Shown here: positions 8,378-16,308 of the stretch, piece by piece
Layout of the letters: every line of letters starts with the position of its first letter
Numbering within the stretch: position 1 is the stretch's first letter
NCBI RefSeq assembly: GCF_030376605.1
Contig: NZ_JARRAE010000010.1
Coordinates: forward strand, 1-64,000
From: Pseudochrobactrum sp. sp1633
Lineage (GTDB): Bacteria; Pseudomonadota; Alphaproteobacteria; Rhizobiales; Rhizobiaceae
Reading direction: 5' to 3'
DNA: 64,000 bases
Notes under the pieces: generated by a model
The model's database searches: none
What the model saw: only the letters and a program-made list of their open reading frames with translations
Told to the model about the DNA's origin: nothing
Made by a program: the position numbers and the translations under genes

Positions 8378-8950
8378 TTAGTAAAGCTCTTCTTCCTCTT
8401 CAAAACGGCGAGCCGGACGCTCAGAGGCTTCGCGGCTGATTTCAGATTTCAGCGTTACCAGATCAAGGAAATGATCGGCCTGACGGCGCAGCTCATCCGA
8501 AATCATTGGTGGCTGCGTTGTGAGTGTTGAAACAACACTGACTTTTCGGCCACGGCGCTGCAGTGCTTCAACGAGGCAACGGAAATCACCGTCACCGGAG
8601 AAGATCACAAAATGATCCACAGTATCAGTCAGCTGCATGGCATCGACCGCAAGTTCGATATCCATATTGCCTTTGACTTTGCGGCGGCCGGTCGCATCAG
8701 TAAACTCTTTGGCGGCTTTGGTAATGACTTTATAGCCATTATAGTCAAGCCAGTCGATCAGGGGGCGAATGGATGAGTATTCCTGATCTTCGACGAGTGC
8801 AGTATAGTAGTAAGCACGCAGCAAATAACCGCGTTTCTGGAAAGCTTTCAACAATTTACGGTAATCAATATCAAAGCCAAGAGTCTTGGATGCAGCGTAA
8901 AGATTGGCGCCATCGATAAAAAGCGCGATTTTTTCGCGTGAATCAAACAT
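8378..8950 (-). CDS. NYN domain protein (LabA/DUF88 family, PIN-like fold)
   Basis: A 190-aa protein of the LabA/DUF88 NYN family, predicted ribonucleases with a PIN-like fold. The acidic metal-binding residues are visible in IALFIDGANLYAASK (about residues 9-23), MDIELAVDAM and FVIFSGDGDFRCLVEALQRRG. The C-terminus is acidic (EEEEELY). The frame is open upstream to 9073, but that part is unrelated to the family; the ATG at 8950 gives the usual N-terminus. The UDG gene follows 16 bp downstream. Target RNA is unknown; pairing with a DNA-repair glycosylase may be no more than operon convenience. Confidence 0.88.
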   Translation of the reverse strand: MFDSREKIALFIDGANLYAASKTLGFDIDYRKLLKAFQKRGYLLRAYYYTALVEDQEYSSIRPLIDWLDYNGYKVITKAAKEFTDATGRRKVKGNMDIELAVDAMQLTDTVDHFVIFSGDGDFRCLVEALQRRGRKVSVVSTLTTQPPMISDELRRQADHFLDLVTLKSEISREASERPARRFEEEEELY

Positions 8951-9511
8951 TTTGATAATTATCCATTCTTCAGCAAATAATAGTTCGCTGATTAATTGTC
9001 CGCACTTTTCAATTTTATTTTTGAAAAAAGCCTCTCCTACTCTGCGTTCTAAGGCGCATGCACAGAAAGGCAAGCAATCACAGGTTGTTTTTATTGCGCT
9101 GTTCGTAAAAGGCCGGAAAAATGTGTGATTAAGATATCACAAATATCATATAAATGATATCTGTTCCTTGATGCCCAAGAGTATAAACGATTTAACGGAT
9201 TTTATTTTACGCGGCTTCCGCGCTTGCCGGATGATGGATGGCAATAAATTGCGACCGATTCTGTCGGGCTTTTGCCTGAGAAAAGGTGATGCGGTTTAAA
9301 CGGCAGGGTTGTGATATGGCGCTCATGCAGAAAATTTCATGACTTCCATGATTACTTTGGCAGCTGCTTTATTGCTGCCGTTATTCCCTGTATTGTATAT
9401 TCTGGGTACTTTGATCGCGGCTTTGTGCGCTTTTGCTTGTTTTTTGTGTCAAGTGCCGTTATTGAAACCAAGAATTCCTGAATTAATTTTGAGATATGAA
9501 AGGGGCGATCT
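8951..9511. other. Divergent intergenic region between the NYN gene and rpoZ
   Basis: About 560 bp with no supported gene. A 70-codon hydrophobic frame (9339-9551) runs into rpoZ but lacks a ribosome-binding site. An 18-bp AT-rich palindrome lies at 9143-9160. A possible rpoZ promoter is TTGAAA near 9458-9463 with an AT-rich -10 area about 17 bp further on. Confidence 0.5.
9143..9160. promoter_or_regulatory. Perfect AT-rich palindrome ATATCAT-N4-ATGATAT
   Basis: ATATCAT at 9143-9149 and ATGATAT at 9154-9160 are exact inverted repeats around ATAA, with an additional GATATCA half-like copy just upstream (9133-9139). Position between divergent genes suits an operator; no regulator can be named. 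Confidence 0.4.
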
Positions 9512-9913
9512 ATGGCCCGCGTTACCGTTGAAGATTGCGTTGACAAGGTAGACAACCGCTTTGAGCTGGTTCTGCTTGCCAGCCATCGTGCACGACAGAT
9601 CTCACAGGGCGGTCAGATTACCATTGATCGCGACAACGATAAAAACCCGGTTGTTGCGCTGCGTGAAATCGCTGACGAAACCCTGTCGCCGGGTGATCTG
9701 AAAGAAGACCTGATCCATTCCCTGCAGAAGCATGTGGAAATTGATGAGCCGGAAGCACCGGCACCATTGCAGATCAGCGGTGCTCTGGATGACCTGACCG
9801 GTGAAGTTATTGTCGGCGCTGAAGACATTGCAACTTTCGACAGCATGAGCGAAGAAGATTTGCTGGCGGGTATTGAAGGTCTTGTTGCACCTGAGAAAAG
9901 TGACGATTACTGA
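9512..9913 (+). CDS. rpoZ: DNA-directed RNA polymerase omega subunit
   Basis: Small subunit that helps assemble RNA polymerase by binding beta-prime. The 133-aa product starts with the conserved [23 protein letters not shown] and continues with HRARQISQG and [16 protein letters not shown]; the acidic C-terminal extension (from about residue 75) is usual for alphaproteobacterial omega. AAGGGG lies 9 nt before the ATG. As in related genomes it precedes the (p)ppGpp synthetase gene, here with a terminator between them. Confidence 0.96.
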   Translation: MARVTVEDCVDKVDNRFELVLLASHRARQISQGGQITIDRDNDKNPVVALREIADETLSPGDLKEDLIHSLQKHVEIDEPEAPAPLQISGALDDLTGEVIVGAEDIATFDSMSEEDLLAGIEGLVAPEKSDDY

Positions 9914-9996
9914 TTTTTGTTGAGGCGCTTTAAGCTGTTTCAACAGATTTCCGGCGGTATTTACAGGTTGCCGGTGTCAGTAAAGATCGGATTATT

Positions 9997-10032
9997 AAAG
10001 CGCTGCAGATCACTCTGCGGCGCTTTATTTTG
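9997..10032 (+). terminator. Rho-independent terminator after rpoZ
   Basis: AAAGCGCTGCAGA and TCTGCGGCGCTTT pair (one mismatch) around TCAC, followed by ATTTT. Confidence 0.75.
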
Positions 10033-10200
10033 TGTGCGTCAGGCTGTTTCTTGATCTGGTCGTTAAAATGCCGCATGCAAAACGCCGGAACTTGTTGAAT
10101 TATTGCGTGCTTTTAGTTTGGTACAGGTTTCTGCCTGATAAATAATACAGTAAATTTCGGTATGCTTTGCGATGGATGCGACTAAAGGGAGTGCAGGCTG

Positions 10201-12453
10201 ATGATGCGCCAATATGAGCTGGTTGAGCGGGTGCAGCACTATAAGCCTGATGTTAATGAGGCTCTGCTGAACAAGGCTTATGTTTATGCCATGCAAAAAC
10301 ATGGCAGTCAGAAGCGCGCATCCGGTGATCCGTATTTTTCGCACCCTCTGGAAGTCGCCGCAATCCTGACCGACATGCGTCTTGATGAGGCAACGATTGC
10401 CATCGCGCTGCTGCATGACACGATTGAAGATACAGATGCGACCCGCGCTGAGATTGACCAGCTTTTTGGCCCTGAAATTGGCAAGCTGGTTGAAGGTCTG
10501 ACCAAGCTTAAAAAACTCGATCTGGTTTCCAAGAAAGCTGTGCAGGCGGAAAACCTGCGCAAGCTTCTGCTGGCTATTTCCGATGATGTGCGCGTGCTGC
10601 TGGTGAAACTGGCAGATCGCCTGCACAATATGCGTACCCTCGGTGTGATGCGCGAAGACAAGCGCCTGCGCATTGCTGAAGAAACTATGGATATTTATGC
10701 GCCGCTTGCAGGCCGCATGGGTATGCAGGATATGCGTGAAGAGCTGGAAGAGCTGGCATTCCGCTATATCAATCCGGAAGCATGGCGTGCAGTCACAGAT
10801 CGTCTTGCTGAGCTGATGGAGAAAAACCGCGGCCTTCTCAGCAAGATTGAAGCCGATCTGGCAACGCTTTTTGCAGAAAAAGGCCTGCATGCCGATGTTT
10901 CCAGCAGACAGAAAAAACCTTGGTCTGTTTTCCGTAAGATGGAAACCAAGGGGCTGTCTTTCGAGCAGCTTTCCGATATTTTCGGCTTCCGTGTTATCCT
11001 TGATAATGTTGATGATTGTTACAAGGCGCTTGGCATTATTCACCGCACATGGTCGATGGTGCCGGGGCGCTTCAAAGATTATATTTCAACGCCGAAGCAG
11101 AATGATTATCGTTCTATCCACACCACGATTATTGGCCCGTCCCGTCAGCGCGTAGAGCTGCAAATCCGCACCGGCGCAATGGATGATGTGGCGGAATATG
11201 GTGTTGCCGCGCATTCGATCTATAAAGACGGGCGCAGCAATACTGTGCCAACGGCAATTTCTACGGAATCCAATGCCTATGCTTGGCTGCGGCGCACCAT
11301 TGAAGCGCTGTCAGAAGGGGATAATCCTGAGGAGTTTCTGGAGCATACCAAGCTGGAACTGTTTCAGGATCAGGTCTTCTGCTTTACGCCGAAAGGTCGC
11401 CTGATTGCCCTGCCACGCGGCGCTACACCGATTGATTTTGCCTATGCTGTGCATACAGATATCGGGGATTCAACGGTTGGCGTTAAGATCAACGGCCGCA
11501 TGATGCCGCTGATGACCGAGCTGAAAAACGGCGATGAAGTCGATATTATCCGCTCGAAATCGCAAGTGCCGCCGACGGCATGGGAGTCGCTTGTTGTTAC
11601 CGGAAAGGCGCGGTCTGCTATCCGCCGCGCAACGCGCGCTGCCGTGCGCAAGCAATATTCCGGCCTTGGCATGCGTATTCTTGAACGCGCATTTGAGCGT
11701 GGTAACAAGCCGTTCAGCAAAGAGCTGCTCAAACCAGCTTTGGCGCGACTGGCGCGCAAAGATATTGAGGATGTATTCGCGGCTGTAGGACGCGGGGAAC
11801 TTGTTTCCGGTGATGTGTTGAAAGCGGTTTATCCGGACTATCAGGACACACGTATTACTCAGAACAGCCCTGCAAAAACCGGTGAAAAAGGCTGGTTTAA
11901 CCTGCAAAATGCTGCCGGCATGATCTTTAAGGTGCCAGAGGGCAGTGCAGGTAGTGCAAGCGGCGACACGGATGCACAAACACAGGCTGCAGCGGTAAGC
12001 CGGCATGCATTGCCGATCCGCGGGGCAAACTCTGATCTTCCGGTTCGTTTTGCGCCGGAAGGTGCGGTGCCGGGCGATCGTATCGTCGGTATTCTGCAGC
12101 CGGGCGTTGGCATCACAATTTATCCGATCCAGTCATCTGCGCTGACCGCCTATGATGATCAGCCGGAACGCTGGATAGATGTGCGCTGGGATATTGACGG
12201 TGAAATGCACGAGCGTTTTCCGGCACGTATTTCCGTGTCAGCAATCAATTCACCGGGATCGCTGGCAGAGATTGCACAGGTCATTTCTGTGAATGATACG
12301 AATATTCACAATCTTTCTATGGTGCGCACCGCGCCGGACTTTACGGAAATGATTATGGATCTTGAGGTCTGGGACCTCAAACATCTCAATCGCATTATTG
12401 CGCAATTAAAAGAAAGCGCCTGCGTGAGTGATGCACAGCGCGTTAACGGATAA
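10201..12453 (+). CDS. rsh: Bifunctional (p)ppGpp synthetase/hydrolase (Rel/SpoT, RSH)
   Basis: Makes and degrades the alarmone (p)ppGpp in the stringent response; usually the only long RSH protein in alphaproteobacteria. Domain order in 750 aa: HD hydrolase (H48, H72-D73 and E76-D77 in LLHDTIEDT), synthetase (about 235-350) with R290-F-K-D293, the RxKD signature of bifunctional enzymes, and YRSIHTT, then TGS (about 385-450, [20 protein letters not shown]) and a C-terminal ACT domain (about 675-750). All domains look intact. The start is an ATG-ATG pair with GGGAG upstream. pyrE starts 10 bp after the stop, suggesting that the two are co-transcribed. Confidence 0.96.
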   Translation: MMRQYELVERVQHYKPDVNEALLNKAYVYAMQKHGSQKRASGDPYFSHPLEVAAILTDMRLDEATIAIALLHDTIEDTDATRAEIDQLFGPEIGKLVEGLTKLKKLDLVSKKAVQAENLRKLLLAISDDVRVLLVKLADRLHNMRTLGVMREDKRLRIAEETMDIYAPLAGRMGMQDMREELEELAFRYINPEAWRAVTDRLAELMEKNRGLLSKIEADLATLFAEKGLHADVSSRQKKPWSVFRKMETKGLSFEQLSDIFGFRVILDNVDDCYKALGIIHRTWSMVPGRFKDYISTPKQNDYRSIHTTIIGPSRQRVELQIRTGAMDDVAEYGVAAHSIYKDGRSNTVPTAISTESNAYAWLRRTIEALSEGDNPEEFLEHTKLELFQDQVFCFTPKGRLIALPRGATPIDFAYAVHTDIGDSTVGVKINGRMMPLMTELKNGDEVDIIRSKSQVPPTAWESLVVTGKARSAIRRATRAAVRKQYSGLGMRILERAFERGNKPFSKELLKPALARLARKDIEDVFAAVGRGELVSGDVLKAVYPDYQDTRITQNSPAKTGEKGWFNLQNAAGMIFKVPEGSAGSASGDTDAQTQAAAVSRHALPIRGANSDLPVRFAPEGAVPGDRIVGILQPGVGITIYPIQSSALTAYDDQPERWIDVRWDIDGEMHERFPARISVSAINSPGSLAEIAQVISVNDTNIHNLSMVRTAPDFTEMIMDLEVWDLKHLNRIIAQLKESACVSDAQRVNG

Positions 12454-12463
12454 GAGGCTTTTT

Positions 12464-13042
12464 ATGAATACTGAAGATGTGCTGGGCGTATTTCATGAGG
12501 CAGGTGCCATTCTTGAGGGGCATTTTATCCTCACTTCCGGCCGCCGCAGTCCTGTTTTTCTGCAAAAAGCACGGGTGTTCATGCATGCCGACAAGACTGA
12601 AAAGCTCTGTAAAGCTCTGGCTGAGAAGATTAAAGCCGCTGGTCTGGGTGAGATTGACTATGTTGTCGGCCCTGCAATCGGCGGTCTGATCCCGTCTTAT
12701 GAGACATCACGCCATCTTGGTGTGCCTTCAATCTGGGTTGAGCGTGAAAATGGTGTGTTCAAGCTGCGCCGTTTCGAGCTGCCGGAAGGCTCCCGCGTTG
12801 TTATTGTGGAAGACATTGTGACAACCGGCCTGTCGATCCGTGAGACGATTGAAACACTGCGCGATCTGAAGGCTGAAGTTGTTGCAGCCGCCTGTATTGT
12901 TGACCGCTCGGCAGGTAAAGCCGATGTGGGCACAAAGCTGATCGCACTGGCAGAGTATGAAGTGCCGTCCTACGATAAGGATGACCTGCCACCGGAACTG
13001 GCCGCCATTCCGGCGATCAAACCCGGCAGCCGCAATATTTGA
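12464..13042 (+). CDS. pyrE: Orotate phosphoribosyltransferase
   Basis: Converts orotate and PRPP to orotidine 5'-monophosphate in de novo pyrimidine synthesis. The 192-aa protein has the N-terminal [17 protein letters not shown] and the PRPP-binding motif [14 protein letters not shown]. The start at 12464 has AGAGG about 8 nt upstream and gives the usual N-terminus; an upstream in-frame ATG at 12428 lies inside rsh. Ten bp separate it from rsh. The pathway partner pyrC is at 32825 in this window. A terminator follows. Confidence 0.96.
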   Translation: MNTEDVLGVFHEAGAILEGHFILTSGRRSPVFLQKARVFMHADKTEKLCKALAEKIKAAGLGEIDYVVGPAIGGLIPSYETSRHLGVPSIWVERENGVFKLRRFELPEGSRVVIVEDIVTTGLSIRETIETLRDLKAEVVAAACIVDRSAGKADVGTKLIALAEYEVPSYDKDDLPPELAAIPAIKPGSRNI

Positions 13043-13080
13043 CCAAACTTTAAAATTTCAGAGCGTTATTTGACGCAGGC

Positions 13081-13112
13081 AAGCTCGGGATATGGAAATC
13101 CCGGGCTTTTCG
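13081..13112 (+). terminator. Rho-independent terminator after pyrE
   Basis: AGCTCGGGAT and ATCCCGGGCT pair around ATGGAA, followed by TTTTC. Confidence 0.8.
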
Positions 13113-13228
13113 TGCCATGACGTAAACGTACATATTCTGCATAAAATTTGCAGCTATAGCATTAATTCTGCTTTGCATTGCGCAGGCTGTTACGCATAAA
13201 CCCCATTGGGTACTTTAAAGGCATCATC

Positions 13229-13978
13229 GTGGTTTCAGTTCTAACTGCTCAGACAATGCACAATCAGCGTCACCGTGATCCGTGTGGAGCATGTGTTGAT
13301 TGTGAAGTGCGTAAAATGGCTATTTGCGCCGCTTTGCAGGATGATGCGCTGCATTCTCTGGAAGCCATTATGGCTTCGCGCAAGCTGGAAACCGGTGAAA
13401 TGCTGGTGGAAGAGGGCGCGCCGAAGCTGAAAGTCTTCAGCCTGACTTCCGGTTTATTGCGTCTTTTTACTTTGCTGCCTGACGGGCGCCGTCAAATTTC
13501 CGGTTTTCTTTATCCCGGCGATTATCTTGGTCTGGCCGATGACGAAAGCTATTCGCAGACGGCTGAGGCTGTTGTGCCATCCACATTGTGCTGCTTTGCC
13601 GTGAATGAGATGGATGAGCTGATGGATCAGTATCCGGCTCTTAAAGACCGGCTTTATGTAATGACGCGGGAAGCTCTGCGTCAGTCGCGTGATAATCAGC
13701 TGGTGCTGGGGCGCCTTGCGCCGGTCGAAAAACTGGCTTCTTTTCTGCTGGTTCTGTCGGCACAGGCTGAGCGTGTCGGTCATCCGGCCAATCCGGTGCA
13801 TCTGTCGATGAACCGTACGGATATTGCGGATTATCTCGGCCTGACGATTGAAACGGTCAGCCGCTGTTTTACAAAATTGCGTACACAGGGTCTGATCCAT
13901 CTGCCGGATGCCAATACGGTGAACATTCTCTCGCACCGTTCGCTTTCAGCTGTCGCGGGTACCGAATTTAAAAACTGA
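13229..13978 (+). CDS. fnrN: FnrN-type oxygen-sensing Crp/Fnr regulator
   Basis: Fe-S oxygen sensor and transcription factor active under low oxygen. With the GTG start at 13229 (AAAGG spaced 7 nt upstream) the product is 249 aa. N-terminal cysteines C19-x2-C22-x2-C25-x7-C33 (CGACVDCEVRKMAIC), plus a Cys in the cyclic-nucleotide-binding fold (TLCCFAVNEMDEL), can bind a [4Fe-4S] cluster. The C-terminal Crp helix-turn-helix has DIADYLGLTIETVSRCFTKL, whose E-x2-SR matches the TTGAT-reading helix of FNR. An ATG at 13256 is a possible later start but has no clear ribosome-binding site. A perfect FNR box and hemN, a classical FnrN target, lie about 1.8 and 2.3 kb downstream. Target assignment is inferred. 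Confidence 0.9.
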   Translation: MVSVLTAQTMHNQRHRDPCGACVDCEVRKMAICAALQDDALHSLEAIMASRKLETGEMLVEEGAPKLKVFSLTSGLLRLFTLLPDGRRQISGFLYPGDYLGLADDESYSQTAEAVVPSTLCCFAVNEMDELMDQYPALKDRLYVMTREALRQSRDNQLVLGRLAPVEKLASFLLVLSAQAERVGHPANPVHLSMNRTDIADYLGLTIETVSRCFTKLRTQGLIHLPDANTVNILSHRSLSAVAGTEFKN

Positions 13979-14131
13979 TTTCTGACAGATATTTTAGCTT
14001 GTGCCTGTGCTTGTTGTTGAGACACGCATTAGTGATGCTTTGTGTTCTTTCTGTATTTATTGGGATTTTCGTGAACCCGCGCTCACGTAATATCGGCGCG
14101 GGAGTTTTTATTTATAAATTCAGGAGGGGCC

Positions 14132-15709
14132 ATGCGCCGTTCATTATTGATTTCAGGCTTAGTATTATCTGTGCTCACCGGTTCTGCGCATGCTGAAACT
14201 GTTTTAAACCGAGGCAATAGCGGTGATCCGTCATCGTTCAATCAGCAACTGACATCAACGGTTGATGAGGCGGCGCTTCTGGCGGATCTTTATCAGGGGC
14301 TGGTGATGGAAGATGCCAAGGGGGCGATCATCGCCGGTGTGGCAAAGTCATGGGATATGTCGCCGGACGGTCTGACTTATATTTTTCATCTGCGCGATAA
14401 TGCGAAATGGTCGAATGGTGATCCGGTAACAGCGCAGGATTTTGTCTATTCGCTCCGCCGTATTATGAATCCGGCAACGGCTGCTCCCTATGCCAGTGTG
14501 TTGTTTCCGATCAAAAATGCTGAAGCCGTCGCGACAGGTAAAATACCGTCTGAACAATTAGGCGTGGAAGCACCCGATGATTTCACAGTGAAATTCACGC
14601 TGAAAGCGCCGACACCGTATTTTCTGCAACTGATGGCACATCATACGGCACTGCCGCTGCACCGCAAAAGTGTTGAAAGATATGGCGATAAATTTACAGC
14701 GCCAGGCAATCTGGTGAGTAACGGTGCTTATCAGCTGGTCAGCTTCATACCGAATGACAAAATCACCATGAGGAAAAATCCGTATTACTATGATGCGGAT
14801 AAGGTCAAAATTGATGTGGTGAACTGGTTGCCCTTTGAAGACCGCTCCAGTTGCATGCGCCGGTTTGAGGCAAAAGAGATGCAAATTTGCTCGGATGTGG
14901 CCGCAGAGCAAATGGACTATGTCAAAAAGCGCTTTGGCACCCAGCTGCGTGTTGCCTCGCAATTGGGCAGTTATTTTCTTGATATTAAAGGCAAAGACGG
15001 CAGCCCTCTGAAAGATCCGCGTGTACGCCGCGCCATGTCGCTGGTGATTGATCGTGAGTTTATTGCATCTGAGATTTGGCGGGGCACGATGCTGCCGTCT
15101 TATTCCTTAGTGCCGCCGGGCATCGATAATTATATCAGCGGCGGGGTGCGTCAGGATTATGCAAATGAGGATATTCTCGACCGTGAAGACAAGGCAAAAG
15201 CACTTTTAAAAGAGGCCGGTGTCGCCCCGAACAGCCTGACGGTAGAGCTGCTTTATAATACGTCCGAGAACCATAAGAATGTTATGGCAGCCGTTGCGGA
15301 TATGTTGAAAAATATCGGCATCAAAGCAAAGTTGAATGAGATGGAAGGCACGACCTATTTCAATTATTTGCGCGAAGGCGGAGATTTCAATCTGGCGCGT
15401 GATGGCTGGATCGGAGACTACAGCGACCCGCAGAGTTTTCTGTTTCTCTACCAAAGCGCCAGCAGCTTCAATTATGCGAAATGGTCAAATAAAGCCTATG
15501 ATACTTTGCTGGATAAGGCTTCGGTAACCACTGACCTTAAAGCGCGCGCAGTCATATTGGCGGATGCGGAGCGGCTGTTGCTTCAGGAGCAGGTGATTAT
15601 ACCGCTGCTCACTTATGCCTCAAGGTCTCTGGTCTCTGACCGGATTGAGGGCTGGCATGATAATCTGAGAAATGTTCACGCCACACAATGGTTGGCGCTA
15701 AAGCAATAA
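14132..15709 (+). CDS. ABC transporter, oligopeptide-binding protein (OppA/DppA family, SBP_bac_5)
   Basis: Periplasmic solute-binding protein of 525 aa. A signal peptide is clear (MRRSLLISGLVLSVLTGSAHA, cleavage after AHA). The mature start ETVLNRGNSGDPSSFN and the segments GLTYIFHLRDNAKWSNGDPVTAQDFVYSLRRIM-type and WIGDYSDPQSFL match SBP_bac_5 family 5 peptide-binding proteins, close to OppA. GGAGG lies just before the ATG. It is an orphan: no permease or ATPase gene adjoins it and a strong terminator follows, so it must either share permeases encoded elsewhere or have another role such as murein-peptide or haem capture. Substrate cannot be read from sequence. Confidence 0.92.
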   Translation: MRRSLLISGLVLSVLTGSAHAETVLNRGNSGDPSSFNQQLTSTVDEAALLADLYQGLVMEDAKGAIIAGVAKSWDMSPDGLTYIFHLRDNAKWSNGDPVTAQDFVYSLRRIMNPATAAPYASVLFPIKNAEAVATGKIPSEQLGVEAPDDFTVKFTLKAPTPYFLQLMAHHTALPLHRKSVERYGDKFTAPGNLVSNGAYQLVSFIPNDKITMRKNPYYYDADKVKIDVVNWLPFEDRSSCMRRFEAKEMQICSDVAAEQMDYVKKRFGTQLRVASQLGSYFLDIKGKDGSPLKDPRVRRAMSLVIDREFIASEIWRGTMLPSYSLVPPGIDNYISGGVRQDYANEDILDREDKAKALLKEAGVAPNSLTVELLYNTSENHKNVMAAVADMLKNIGIKAKLNEMEGTTYFNYLREGGDFNLARDGWIGDYSDPQSFLFLYQSASSFNYAKWSNKAYDTLLDKASVTTDLKARAVILADAERLLLQEQVIIPLLTYASRSLVSDRIEGWHDNLRNVHATQWLALKQ

Positions 15710-15727
15710 GCTGCTTTTGAGTTTTGC

Positions 15728-15760
15728 AGACGGGCGGGGAAAATTCTCCGCCCGTTTTCT
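15728..15760 (+). terminator. Rho-independent terminator after oppA-like gene
   Basis: ACGGGCGGGGA and TCTCCGCCCGT form an 11-bp stem with an AAAT loop and a TTTT tail. Confidence 0.9.
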
Positions 15761-15772
15761 ATTTAATGCTCA

Positions 15773-15786
15773 TTGATCCAGATCAA
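15773..15786. promoter_or_regulatory. Perfect FNR/FixK box upstream of hemN
   Basis: TTGAT-CCAG-ATCAA is an exact match to the FNR/FixK consensus TTGAT-N4-ATCAA. It lies immediately after a terminator and about 520 bp before hemN (295 bp before the small ORF at 16081). The fnrN gene encodes a matching regulator 1.8 kb upstream. If the site works as a class II activator site, transcription would start near 15821. Confidence 0.8.
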
Positions 15787-16080
15787 TGCGGTTTTCTCCC
15801 ATGTTGCTACACCAGTTCTCAGGGGAGGACGGATTCTTTTGGTGCAACATATCCGGCAGGCTGTTTTTACAATTTTGCTCTGCTGGTAATTTGCATTTTG
15901 AATACAGAGTTTACGGGCACGCATCGCATTTATGACTATACCAACCGTATTCTGCCGCCCATCTTTATCAATAACAATCAGGCCTTTAGCGCTATGCGCG
16001 ACCCGATTGTCAAAGTCAGTATCGATAATACGCCTAATGCTTAATGACCGTTTGAAAAAGAGTGAGAAGGGGGCAGCTAA
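15787..16080. other. Leader between the FNR box and the hemN unit
   Basis: About 290 bp. A plus-strand frame ending at 16044 (last part ...DNTPNA) and a minus-strand frame are both open with plausible codons over 15900-16044, but neither has a good start or a family I know. Could be an untranslated leader, a decayed gene or an unrecognised small gene. Confidence 0.4.
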
Positions 16081-16308
16081 ATGTGGTGTTTCTCTTGGAT
16101 CTTTAGATTGGGACTGGCCTGCTCCTTCGCAGTTTTCAATGCCCTGCGGCTTGAACTGCGCAATGACATGCTGGTGCTCGCCCCGGCGTTTACGCCGAAA
16201 ATGAAAAATATGCCGACTACGCCGAAAATGAAAAACATGTCGGTTGTACCGGCAATGGAACTGAAACAGCAGGCAGCGCTGTCTGCCGGTAGAGGACAAA
16301 AAGTATGA
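16081..16308 (+). CDS. Small Met-rich protein, translationally coupled to hemN (putative)
   Basis: A 75-aa ORF that I do not recognise. It has a strong ribosome-binding site (AAGGGGG about 8 nt before the ATG) and its stop overlaps the hemN start in an ATGA junction, the usual sign of coupled translation. The N-terminus is hydrophobic (WIFRLGLACSFAVF) and could be a membrane anchor or poor signal peptide. Residues 38-57 contain a tandem repeat, TPKMKNMPT then TPKMKNMSV, encoded by two 27-bp DNA repeats. The repeat gives closely spaced methionines, as seen in some copper-binding segments. It lies between an FNR box and hemN. It may instead be a non-functional frame kept open by chance; conservation in relatives would decide. 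Confidence 0.45.
   Translation: MWCFSWIFRLGLACSFAVFNALRLELRNDMLVLAPAFTPKMKNMPTTPKMKNMSVVPAMELKQQAALSAGRGQKV
16190..16243 (+). repeat. Two tandem 27-bp direct repeats inside the Met-rich ORF
   Basis: Two adjacent 27-bp units each begin with ACGCCGAAAATGAAAAA and then ATATGCCGACT or CATGTCGGTT. The period is a multiple of three, so the reading frame is kept and the protein repeats TPKMKNM. Confidence 0.8.

Noticed and set aside
9339-9551. Hydrophobic 70-codon plus-strand ORF upstream of and into rpoZ
   Set aside because: No ribosome-binding site, 40-bp overlap with rpoZ, and no recognisable family; best explained by an AT-rich T-rich leader.
10063-11043. 326-codon minus-strand ORF opposite rsh
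   Set aside because: Antisense shadow of the rsh coding region with no family features.
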